From JAYSYM01 sp964543475 (GTDB lineage: Bacteria; Bdellovibrionota; Bdellovibrionia; Bdellovibrionales; JAMPXM01): a stretch of 64,000 nucleotides of DNA. The notes beneath the pieces are model-generated. The model had not been told where the DNA came from, searched no databases, and saw only the letters and a list, made by a program, of their open reading frames with translations. Location: positions 62,001 to 126,000 of the forward strand of contig CAZIYJ010000001.1 in NCBI GenBank assembly GCA_964543475.1, written 5' to 3'. This document shows positions 43,438-50,546 of the stretch, in pieces (positions within the stretch are counted from its first letter, which is position 1; the number at the start of each line of letters is the position of its first letter). Both the position numbers and the translations under genes were made by a program.

Positions 43438-44595
43438 ATGTTAGCGATGCAGTATCGAGGGCCATATCGAATTCGAGTTGTCGACAAACCAGAACCAAAA
43501 ATTGAACATCCAAAAGATGCGATCGTTCGTGTCACTCGAGCATGTATTTGTGGATCGGACCTGCATTTATATCACGGATTAATTCCTGACACTCGCGTCG
43601 GATCAACTTTCGGTCATGAGTTTGTTGGTATCATCGAAGAAGTCGGCGCAGATGTTCAAGTTGTGAAAGTTGGCGACAGAGTCTTAGTTCCGTTTAATGT
43701 TTTTTGCGGAGAGTGCTATTTCTGCCAAAAAGGACTTTTCGGAAACTGTCATAACGTGAATCCAAGTGCGACAGCGCTTGGCGGAATGTACGGTTACTCT
43801 CACACTGCCGGCGGCTACGACGGCGGTCAATCAGAGTACGTTCGCGTACCTTTTGCAGACGCAGGCTGCGTGCAGCTTCCAGATACCATTGATGACGACA
43901 ATGCAGCCCTTTGCACAGACGTTTACCCGACGGGTTATCAGGCAGCAGAGATGTGCGAAATCAAACGAGGCGACACTGTTTGTGTTCTTGGTGCCGGTGC
44001 TGTTGGGCTCTTTGCAGCAAAAGCAGCATGGATGATGGGCGCAGGACGAGTGCTGGTTGTTGATCAATACGATTACCGTCTTGAGATGGCAAAAAAGTTT
44101 GCTAACGCCGAAGCACTCAACTTCAGAGAAGTTGATGATCCCGTTCAACATCTCAAAGAAGATTCTGATTTCTTAGGCTGGGATGCCGTGATCGATGCTG
44201 TCGGTTGCGAAGCAGCTGGCTCTGCTTATCACCGCGCCACAGGAATTCACCCTTTTAAGATTCAAGGTGGCTCACCAATAGCTCTTCATTGGGCGATCAA
44301 TGCCGCCCGTAAAGGCGGAGTTGTTTCGATTATCGGTGCCTACGGTCCAGTTCCAAACCTAGTGCCGATTGGTTCCGCAATGAACAAAGGTCTTACAATT
44401 CGAATGAACCAAGCGTCGGTGAAAAGAAATCTCCCACGCTTGTTTGAGCACATCGAAAATGGACACATCAATCCGAAAGATATTATCACTCACCGAATTC
44501 CTCTCGAAGAAGTCAGCGAGGGCTATCACATGATGGCGAGCAAGCTTGATGGAATGATCAAGCCATTATTAATCCCACCCAAAGCAATGCACTAG
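43438..44595 (+). CDS. Zinc-dependent alcohol dehydrogenase (medium-chain family)
   Basis: ATG 43438, just behind GGGAGGA, gives a 385-residue enzyme; ATG 43447 is also possible. The catalytic zinc site shows in CICGSDLHLYHG and GHEFVG. The structural zinc site is CGECYFCQKGLFGNC with four cysteines, and the NAD(P) Rossmann motif is VLGAGAVGLFAAKAA. The length and the inserted GMYGYSHTAGGYDGGQSEYVR loop resemble the glutathione-independent formaldehyde dehydrogenase/FdhA-like group, so the substrate may be an aldehyde. It leads a three-gene group with two small unknown proteins. Confidence 0.9.
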   Translation: MLAMQYRGPYRIRVVDKPEPKIEHPKDAIVRVTRACICGSDLHLYHGLIPDTRVGSTFGHEFVGIIEEVGADVQVVKVGDRVLVPFNVFCGECYFCQKGLFGNCHNVNPSATALGGMYGYSHTAGGYDGGQSEYVRVPFADAGCVQLPDTIDDDNAALCTDVYPTGYQAAEMCEIKRGDTVCVLGAGAVGLFAAKAAWMMGAGRVLVVDQYDYRLEMAKKFANAEALNFREVDDPVQHLKEDSDFLGWDAVIDAVGCEAAGSAYHRATGIHPFKIQGGSPIALHWAINAARKGGVVSIIGAYGPVPNLVPIGSAMNKGLTIRMNQASVKRNLPRLFEHIENGHINPKDIITHRIPLEEVSEGYHMMASKLDGMIKPLLIPPKAMH

Positions 44596-44607
44596 AGGAG
44601 AATAAAG

Positions 44608-45111
44608 ATGGAACTAAACGATCGCGTTAACTTGGATCTTTCAGAAAAAATTCCGGGCTGGGGCATTGATCTTGATCCCGCAGTCCGCCCCGGTATTCCG
44701 CGAGACAAAGCTCGAATGATCGGTGCAGATCAACTTTATCCACCGTTTGAACAACAAGTGCCTCATCATAAAATCTTTCAGTCGACTGAACATGGGCGCC
44801 TAACACCTGTCTTCGGTACCAGCTGCCCACCAAGAGGTTTAAGTGGCTTGCTTCGCGCTCAAGCCTACAAGATGAGTGAAGGAATGGTGAGACATTGGCT
44901 ATTACTAGTGACGGCTGACCGAATCGACGTTGTTGAGGGTCTGATCGAAGATCTTGTTCACTTCCGTATTCCAAATATTCCGAAAGAAATGGGCTGGAAG
45001 GCCGACTTTAAATACAACAAGCGCGGGGTTGCAAAAACTACGCTGATGATCGGCGGAGTTGCGATTGCGGCCCTTGTCCTATCAAAGTACTTGGATCAAC
45101 GGCGTCACTGA
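44608..45111 (+). CDS. Unknown protein with C-terminal membrane helix, in dehydrogenase operon
   Basis: The 167-residue product begins MELNDRVNLDLSEKIPGWGI and contains a conserved-looking Pro/Gly-rich segment (GRLTPVFGTSCPPRGLSGLL). It ends in a single hydrophobic helix (TTLMIGGVAIAALVLSKYL) followed by QRRH, suggesting a C-tail-anchored membrane protein. GGAG precedes its ATG, 12 bases after the dehydrogenase stop, so they are co-transcribed. I recognise no catalytic motif. It may anchor or assist the dehydrogenase. Confidence 0.7.
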   Translation: MELNDRVNLDLSEKIPGWGIDLDPAVRPGIPRDKARMIGADQLYPPFEQQVPHHKIFQSTEHGRLTPVFGTSCPPRGLSGLLRAQAYKMSEGMVRHWLLLVTADRIDVVEGLIEDLVHFRIPNIPKEMGWKADFKYNKRGVAKTTLMIGGVAIAALVLSKYLDQRRH

Positions 45112-45125
45112 TTTAGCCTTAGCCC

Positions 45126-45413
45126 ATGCTTCAGACGATGGGCCAAATTTTCATGCAGAATCCGTGGATCGCACTGATCCCTGCGGTGGTGTTTCTTTTC
45201 GCTTGGTACATGCGCGATGATATCGTCGCAGCTATCGCGGCATTTAGTTGGTCGGCTTATGCGGTGATTGAGACCCTGATCAAGCACAGGGTCACTTGTG
45301 CAGGAGACTGCAGTATCCGAGTTGATCTTCTAATGATCTATCCTGCTTTGATTTTAATTTCAGTTGCGGCTTTGGTTTCAATCGCGCTCGGAGTTGCGGT
45401 CGACTCAGAATAA
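45126..45413 (+). CDS. Small inner-membrane protein, unknown
   Basis: The 95-residue protein has hydrophobic segments at NPWIALIPAVVFLFAWYM, DIVAAIAAFSWSAYAVIET and LLMIYPALILISVAALVSIA, so two to three membrane helices. A CAGDCSIRVDL loop carries two cysteines. It begins 14 bases after the previous gene on the same strand and is probably the last member of the dehydrogenase operon. No family was recognised. Confidence 0.65.
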   Translation: MLQTMGQIFMQNPWIALIPAVVFLFAWYMRDDIVAAIAAFSWSAYAVIETLIKHRVTCAGDCSIRVDLLMIYPALILISVAALVSIALGVAVDSE

Positions 45414-45417
45414 AATT

Positions 45418-46293
45418 CTAACTATCTCTTCCTTCGGTAGCGCCGAGAATGTCTTGGGCTTCCCAGTTCGGCAAATCTTCTCTTAATTCTGCAAGCAAAC
45501 TATCAAAGCGCTCAGGGCTATCAACTTTTGCAAGCTCTCTCCACTCTGGCGAAAGCGAAAGACGACTGCGTAACGCGAGCAACAGAAGATCAATCCAAGT
45601 TGGCTGACTAAAAGTAAAATTAAGCGCAAGCGCTTCACCTTCTGCTTCGGTGCGATGCCAATATCCTCTTGGAACAAAAAGCATTGAGCCCGGCTTCAAA
45701 ACTATTTTCTCTTGAGGCTCTGGCATTGTCGTCGGAGGTTCTTCTAGTGCATACGACGCAAGTTCAGGATCAAGCGGCTGACCGATCGTGAACCGCTCAG
45801 TGGGATTTACAAAAGTAAAGTTTGGCGCAAGCCACCACGTCTTTGTTCCGTGAATCTGCAAAACAAAATTAATATTTTGGTCAAAGTGTGCAGCAGTCCC
45901 TTTTCCATCCGGAGTTGCATACACCATGCAGCGACCATAAGTTGATTTTGGTAAACCAAGATCAAACGAAATATTCGCAAGCCAGTCTTTTAATACAGGG
46001 GAGATATCTTGAACGTTGTTAAAGAGAAGTGCCATTTTCTCTTCAAACTTTTGCTTCGCAATCTTCGGAGCAACATCAATCGCACTTGATTCGTCTCTAA
46101 CATCTGGCAAATGCACTTGCACATTACCAGGCCAAGCCGCAAGCATCGCATCGAGCGACTTTAAGAACGGAAGATCCGTGAGTTCTTTAACTGTGCTTTG
46201 AAGGCCGTGAGTAACAAACGGCAGAAGTGGCCAGTGCGATCCTTGAAATTCCTCAAGTGTGAGCGGAGATAGAAGGCTATTAAGATCTTTCAT
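45418..46293 (-). CDS. JmjC/cupin-4 type 2-oxoglutarate oxygenase-like protein
   Basis: The 291-residue cytoplasmic protein has the iron site of the family: HFDQN (His136, Asp138) and a distal His in FVPRGYWHRTEAEGE (His213). The double-stranded beta-helix strands INFVLQIHGTKTWWLAP and LKPGSMLFVP lie between. This pattern is shared by cupin-like JmjC hydroxylases such as the ribosomal L16 arginine hydroxylase RoxA/YcfD, though those are longer. A protein or tRNA hydroxylase role is inferred. Neighbours give no clue. It converges with the small membrane-protein gene, four bases apart. Confidence 0.8.
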   Translation of the reverse strand: MKDLNSLLSPLTLEEFQGSHWPLLPFVTHGLQSTVKELTDLPFLKSLDAMLAAWPGNVQVHLPDVRDESSAIDVAPKIAKQKFEEKMALLFNNVQDISPVLKDWLANISFDLGLPKSTYGRCMVYATPDGKGTAAHFDQNINFVLQIHGTKTWWLAPNFTFVNPTERFTIGQPLDPELASYALEEPPTTMPEPQEKIVLKPGSMLFVPRGYWHRTEAEGEALALNFTFSQPTWIDLLLLALRSRLSLSPEWRELAKVDSPERFDSLLAELREDLPNWEAQDILGATEGRDS

Positions 46294-46342
46294 GACTCCG
46301 ATTCGAACACTTTTGCAGCCATTTGACTACGAGTAAGGGTGA

Positions 46343-46957
46343 CTAATAAGTCGAAGGCTCACCGTGGCGCGGAACTTCACCTGTTCGACCGAGCGGGTGA
46401 GGACTTCGACCACCATCGAACACGATTATTTGTGTTTCGTTGGTTCCAATTTTTCCAACCAGCTCCCAAATAATTTTTGCATCACGCGGGTGCATGCGAA
46501 CACAGCCGCCAGAGTCTCTTTGTCCGAGCATCTCAAAGTGATCGGGAGTCGTTGCATGAATCGCAATTCCTCCAATAAAGAATTGAGCGAATGGCATGCT
46601 CGCACCTTGCCATGTGCTTGAAACGTGATTGATGCTTCTTCGTGTTATCACAAAAGCACCCTCTGGTGTGGTTGCGGTGTATTCACGACCGTTCGGATAA
46701 AGCTTTGATGGCCCCGCGAAAACTTTTTTCTCTTTCGCAGTTGAAACAACAGTTCTGAACAGCAACTCTCCATCAACAAAAGCTTCAAGTGTCTGCGCAT
46801 CGACAGCAGTACCTTGCTTTGCTTTATTTACAACAATTACCAAACGTGGATTTTCTAAAACTTGTCGGTCAGCTTTTGCAATCGCTGGGATCGCCAGTGC
46901 AGAAAGTAGAGAAACTAAACCTAATATCAATTTTTCGATTTTGTTTTTCATCTTCAA
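46343..46957 (-). CDS. L,D-transpeptidase (YkuD domain), exported
   Basis: The 204-residue protein has a signal peptide (LILGLVSLLSALAIPAIAKA) and a YkuD domain: PEGAFVITRRS, then the catalytic block GIAIHATTP and SGGCVRMHPRDAKIIW with the nucleophilic Cys. Such enzymes form 3-3 cross-links in peptidoglycan, attach Braun-type lipoproteins or exchange D-amino acids. It is separate from and smaller than the fusion lipoprotein at 19104-20456, so the window encodes two L,D-transpeptidase-type proteins. AGGAG lies before the ATG. It is divergent from the LysR gene. Confidence 0.9.
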   Translation of the reverse strand: MKMKNKIEKLILGLVSLLSALAIPAIAKADRQVLENPRLVIVVNKAKQGTAVDAQTLEAFVDGELLFRTVVSTAKEKKVFAGPSKLYPNGREYTATTPEGAFVITRRSINHVSSTWQGASMPFAQFFIGGIAIHATTPDHFEMLGQRDSGGCVRMHPRDAKIIWELVGKIGTNETQIIVFDGGRSPHPLGRTGEVPRHGEPSTY

Positions 46958-47053
46958 TTCTCCTTTTAAAATTTTGTAAGTCGTTATGACTTTCGTCGAG
47001 GTGGAGAATGCATCAAATGCAGATCATCTGAAAAGCAGAGGTTTTCGAATGTT

Positions 47054-47074
47054 TCTATCTACTTTTTCGATAGA
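47054..47074. promoter_or_regulatory. Candidate LysR operator
   Basis: TCTATC (47054-47059) and GATAGA (47069-47074) form a perfect inverted repeat with a 9-base spacer, in the T-N11-A style of LysR-family sites. It lies 19 bases upstream of the LysR start and within the divergent spacer to the YkuD gene, so it could control either gene. Confidence 0.5.
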
Positions 47075-47093
47075 TCAGGTAACCTATTGAAAG

Positions 47094-47990
47094 ATGGAAC
47101 TTAATCACTTGCAGGTATTCTTTGAAGTCGCAAAAAACGGAAGCTTTACCGAGGCTGCGCGGAAGTTAAATATCAGCCAGTCAGCACTCAGCAGATCAGT
47201 TGCTCTTCTTGAAGAGAGTGAAAATGTTGTTCTGTTTGAACGCTCAAAGCGCGGACTAAAACTTACTGATGTCGGAGAAGAAGTTTTTCGCAAGTGCCAA
47301 GAGATGTTTCAAGTTCTGAATAAAATTAGCGAAGTCTGTCGAGGCCAACGAGAAACAATCGAAGGTCCCTTAAGGTTTGCAACTACCGATCATGTCACTA
47401 ACCATTTGCTTCTCTCGCCCCTCCAAAACTTTAGAAGCGAATTTCCGTTAGTAGTACCAAGTATATTTAATGCAACCTACTCAGAAATCATCGAGCACTT
47501 GCGAACAACTGAAATTGAATTTGGTCTTACGTTCACTAAGCCCGTCGCTCCGCAAATTGAATATCAGACAGTTGGTGCAGAGATCGTCATGGCACTTGTA
47601 GTTCACGCAGATGTTTGGCGAGAAAATAAAGCGGCATCTCAAGCAGCGACGCTAGAGCGTGTGCTGAATAAAGTTGGTTACATCAGTTCTATTGGATCAT
47701 CTGCTCAAACTAAGCCGACTCAACTACTACTCGAAATCTTTGGAAAAATGCCTCGCATCGGATTCGAGGCAAACAGTCAGGAAACTCAAAAGCGAGTTTG
47801 TCTGTCTCGCGGCGGAATCGCCTATCTTGCCCGATTTATGGTTGAGCAAGAAATTCGATCCGGCACACTTCACGACATTGCTTTGCCAGATCCCCATGTC
47901 TTTTCTTTATATGTGGCAACTCGTAAAGGGCGCGTACTGAGTGCAGCTGCAAAACTTTTTCTTGAGCGGCTCAACGTAGCGCTTACTTGA
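47094..47990 (+). CDS. LysR-family transcriptional regulator
   Basis: The 298-residue protein has the N-terminal LysR winged helix (MELNHLQVFFEVAKNGSFTEAA, with recognition helix NISQSALSRSVALLEE) and a periplasmic-binding-protein-like effector domain ending in AAAKLFLERL. The effector is unknown. The usual LysR logic suggests it regulates the divergent YkuD gene and itself through the inverted repeat at 47054, but that is inference from position. Its stop overlaps the end of the convergent gene by eight bases. Confidence 0.9.
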   Translation: MELNHLQVFFEVAKNGSFTEAARKLNISQSALSRSVALLEESENVVLFERSKRGLKLTDVGEEVFRKCQEMFQVLNKISEVCRGQRETIEGPLRFATTDHVTNHLLLSPLQNFRSEFPLVVPSIFNATYSEIIEHLRTTEIEFGLTFTKPVAPQIEYQTVGAEIVMALVVHADVWRENKAASQAATLERVLNKVGYISSIGSSAQTKPTQLLLEIFGKMPRIGFEANSQETQKRVCLSRGGIAYLARFMVEQEIRSGTLHDIALPDPHVFSLYVATRKGRVLSAAAKLFLERLNVALT

Positions 47991-48240
47991 GCGGCTTTAC
48001 TTGATACCAAACGCCCGGTAACTTCATCGGCTTATCATGCTCACCAATGACGGTGAATTTTCGCGCACCGAAAATAAAAGCCGGAGTTTTGAAAACTTCA
48101 CCGGCATTTAGTTTTGTCGGAGGGTTCACACTGATCAAGGCTGTGTCGCCGTGCTTGGTTGAGGCCTGAATATCAAACGACCCCGCAGGAACAGCGCCGT
48201 TATACTTAATCGCAGTAATGATTCTTGGGGCTGTCGTCAT
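47983..48240 (-). CDS. Small unknown protein
   Basis: ATG 48240 is preceded by AAAGAGG at a suitable distance and gives an 85-residue product (MTTAPRIITAIKYNGAVPAG) without signal peptide. Hydrophobic residues alternate (FIFGARKFTVIGE), suggesting a small beta protein, possibly a secretion-independent domain of a larger family. It overlaps the LysR stop tail to tail by eight bases. I do not recognise it. Confidence 0.5.
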   Translation of the reverse strand: MTTAPRIITAIKYNGAVPAGSFDIQASTKHGDTALISVNPPTKLNAGEVFKTPAFIFGARKFTVIGEHDKPMKLPGVWYQVKPLK

Positions 48241-48405
48241 GCAGGTTACCTCTTTGCCCCTGCACATTGCATGACTTGAGCCTCTTTAGTCAACCTGGTC
48301 GAACTGCAAATGCATACCTTTAAACACTGGCGATCAGCGCTTTTATCTATTTTAGCAATTCAGAGAAACTCCGTAGAGTATTTGAAACATACGATGGAGG
48401 ATGAA

Positions 48406-48657
48406 ATGAAATGTCCAACCTGCCCTGACGTAAAGCTAGTGATGTCTGACCGACAAGGAATTGAGATCGACTACTGTCCAGACTGTCGCGGCGTGTGGCT
48501 AGACCGCGGAGAACTCGATAAACTTATTGAGAAGTCTGCATCAACGCAAGCCGCCCCTCCACCGCGCCAAGATGATCGCCGAGATTCTAAAGACGACTAC
48601 CGTAAAGAACATTACTACAAGAAAAGAAAATCATTTCTTTCAGAGATCTTCGATTAA
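48406..48657 (+). CDS. zf-TFIIB-type zinc-ribbon protein
   Basis: ATG 48406 follows GGAGG and gives an 83-residue protein. Its first half is a zinc ribbon: MKCPTCPDVKLVM and IDYCPDCRGVWLDRGELDKL, the typical zf-TFIIB (PF13453) C-x2-C..C-x2-C pattern with GVWLDRGEL. The second half is charged and low complexity (PPPRQDDRRDSKDD) with a basic tail. Members are small proteins of unknown function, often next to membrane proteins. The stop overlaps the likely start of the downstream membrane protein. Confidence 0.85.
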   Translation: MKCPTCPDVKLVMSDRQGIEIDYCPDCRGVWLDRGELDKLIEKSASTQAAPPPRQDDRRDSKDDYRKEHYYKKRKSFLSEIFD

Positions 48658-49213
48658 CCTTCATCACGAAATCCAAAAATACGTTCAGATCTTACAGAAG
48701 TACGCGGACCGCTTTTGGTACCCCCCTCTCATCGGGGTACTGGCGGCCCTCGATAACTTCGTTATCGTTATTCCTAACGATGGAATTTTAATTTCAAGTT
48801 CGATGTTAGTACCAAGACGATGGCTAACTTTCGCGTTTGCGGCTGCGATCGGATCAACGTTAGGTGCCGCCGCGTTAGCAATGTTTGTCGAGACGCAAGG
48901 CCTTGAGTGGATTCTTCAGACTTACCCGGGCATCAACGAAACTAAGTATTGGCTTTTGACTTCAGAATTTTTTGAAAAGTACGGACTGCTTTTAGTTTTT
49001 GGAGTAGCGGTCACGCCTCTCATGCAACAGCCTGCAATTATTTTGGCGAGCTTAGCTCAAACTCCTCTTCTACCACTGGCTGCAATAATGTTTTCAGGTC
49101 GTCTCATCAAATTTCTTTTAATGGCCTATCTCGGATCTCACGCTCCGAAGTTGCTTAACAAGATGTGGGGAATCAAAGGCGAACTTAAAGATGCAGGCGT
49201 TGAGATCAAATAA
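48653..49213 (+). CDS. VTT/YqaA-like inner-membrane protein with unclear start
   Basis: The membrane protein is unmistakable from about 48700: YPPLIGVLAALDNFVIVIPN, RRWLTFAFAAAIGSTLGAAA and LLVFGVAVTPLMQQP are hydrophobic helices in the DedA/VTT style (SNARE-associated, small-molecule or lipid transport family). The odd point is the start. No ATG, GTG or TTG lies in frame between the zinc-ribbon stop and the first helix. The best local option is ATT 48653, overlapping the upstream stop (ATTAA), giving about 186 residues. In-frame ATGs at 48527 and 48575 would translate the zinc-ribbon gene out of frame. A programmed frameshift joining the two proteins, or a sequencing error, are alternatives. 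Confidence 0.7.
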   Translation: MNLHHEIQKYVQILQKYADRFWYPPLIGVLAALDNFVIVIPNDGILISSSMLVPRRWLTFAFAAAIGSTLGAAALAMFVETQGLEWILQTYPGINETKYWLLTSEFFEKYGLLLVFGVAVTPLMQQPAIILASLAQTPLLPLAAIMFSGRLIKFLLMAYLGSHAPKLLNKMWGIKGELKDAGVEIK

Positions 49214-49238
49214 AAAAGCCCGCCGAAGCGAGCTTTTT
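49213..49238 (-). terminator. Terminator between VTT gene and secreted-protein cluster
   Basis: On the minus strand AAAAAGCTCGC pairs with GCGGGCTTTTT (one G-U pair) around TTCG, followed by a T-rich tail. It closes the 52823-49272 gene cluster. On the plus strand the hairpin has one mismatch but may still serve the VTT gene. Confidence 0.8.
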
Positions 49239-49271
49239 AAATTATGGCGGACAGAAGTGGCTGCATATTAA

Positions 49272-49862
49272 TCAAGGTTGTTCACGATTAGGTATGTCGA
49301 TTGTATTTGCAACTTTTATGAGAATATCTTTGTAATAGCTAGTAATAACGAGTGTTCGAGATTTGTTGTCTTCGGCTTTTCGAAGCTCGACCGCCAAAAT
49401 ATAACACCCAACCTGCCCCAATTCCCGCTTGTCCCCGATGCGCGTTTCAATTCGCACTTCAAAAAGTAAAGCCTGATCTTTTGAAGCAGTTTCGAATTTC
49501 CGAATCAACGTTCCCTTACCATTGGTACCACCATCCATTCCATCAGCTACTGCCAAGTTTTCGGTGAATCTAGCAATTCGACTTTTAAAATCACCTTTCT
49601 CGAAATCGCGCGTATGTACATACCAAGATAGTTCCTGAGGTGGTTCAACTGAAGGTTTGTCAGTCGGACAATACCCCCAATCATAATGTGTTACCGTTAC
49701 GCCTTTTGGAGCGTTAAAATTGATCTCGGTGACTTTATCGAAAATTTTCTGATCGCCGGCAGAAGATGAAGGTTTGGACTCTGCCCAAGCACTACTACCT
49801 AGGAAAATACAGAGACTGAAGATTACGCTCACGTGTAAGTGTATTAGATGTCTTTTCCCCAT
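49272..49862 (-). CDS. Secreted protein, unknown, third of a minus-strand cluster
   Basis: The 196-residue product has a signal peptide (LHVSVIFSLCIFLGSSAWA) and a mature beta-rich domain with few cysteines (GYCPTDKPS and QVGCYILAV). KIFDKVTEINFNAPKGVTV and ALLFEVRIETRIGDKRELGQ are well-formed strands. No motif was recognised. It follows the 49948 gene by 85 bases on the same strand and ends at a terminator, so it is probably co-transcribed with the peptidase-like gene. Confidence 0.65.
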   Translation of the reverse strand: MGKRHLIHLHVSVIFSLCIFLGSSAWAESKPSSSAGDQKIFDKVTEINFNAPKGVTVTHYDWGYCPTDKPSVEPPQELSWYVHTRDFEKGDFKSRIARFTENLAVADGMDGGTNGKGTLIRKFETASKDQALLFEVRIETRIGDKRELGQVGCYILAVELRKAEDNKSRTLVITSYYKDILIKVANTIDIPNREQP

Positions 49863-49947
49863 TCACCACCCCCTGCAAACTCATTGCTTTTGCGATTACC
49901 TGCTCTTGCGAAGCCGTTATCGCTTTGAAAATGCGGCTGCTTTGCCT

Positions 49948-50544
49948 CTATCGACACCGCAGGGATTTAAAAACATTATCCATGGGCAGAGATAGAAAAA
50001 GTTCGCCCGTTTTGACTTTTTGAATGGTCGAATCAGATAGAGGTTCTTTGGAGCTTGTTGTCGCATCAAAAAAGTTATTTCCACAGTACAATCTTTTGCG
50101 CCATCTCAATTTTTTATCATCTAAGATTTGAACATTATAAACAGCCGTTGCGGAGTCTATTGTTTCCGATCTGGCGAAAACTATCTTGTACGAATTACGA
50201 GAGTTTCTGACCGCTTTGTTTTTTTCATCTTCAGCTTCTTTGGCAGACTTGAACTTGTGGGCTGTTATCACTGGTCCGTTAAAAGTGATTTGGTCACCAT
50301 TTAGCTGTGACGTAATTTTCGTCTGAGTCTCAATGACCTCAGCATTGTCGATGGTTTCTTCTGGCTCAGCATCAAAACCAAGCTCAAATTTCCAAGATGC
50401 CGGATAGGTGATTTCATATCCACGTTTGCTTATTAAAGTCTTCCATTGAATCTTATCAGCGTCTTTCACTACCGATTTGGTTGAAGCACCAAATGCCGTA
50501 GAAAAACTAAGAACTAAAACTGAAATGACAAACAATCGAATCAT
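49948..50544 (-). CDS. Secreted PsbP/YbjP-like protein, unknown
   Basis: The 198-residue protein has a signal peptide (MIRLFVISVLVLSFSTAFGA). The strand YEITYPASWKFEL near residue 45 is typical of PsbP-like or DUF1795-like folds (Y-P-x-x-W). It ends in FLSLPMDNVFKSLRCR. Function is unknown; such domains are often secreted and bind partners. It begins two bases after the stop of the large C39-like gene, so co-translation is likely. Confidence 0.65.
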   Translation of the reverse strand: MIRLFVISVLVLSFSTAFGASTKSVVKDADKIQWKTLISKRGYEITYPASWKFELGFDAEPEETIDNAEVIETQTKITSQLNGDQITFNGPVITAHKFKSAKEAEDEKNKAVRNSRNSYKIVFARSETIDSATAVYNVQILDDKKLRWRKRLYCGNNFFDATTSSKEPLSDSTIQKVKTGELFLSLPMDNVFKSLRCR

Positions 50545-50546
50545 TA

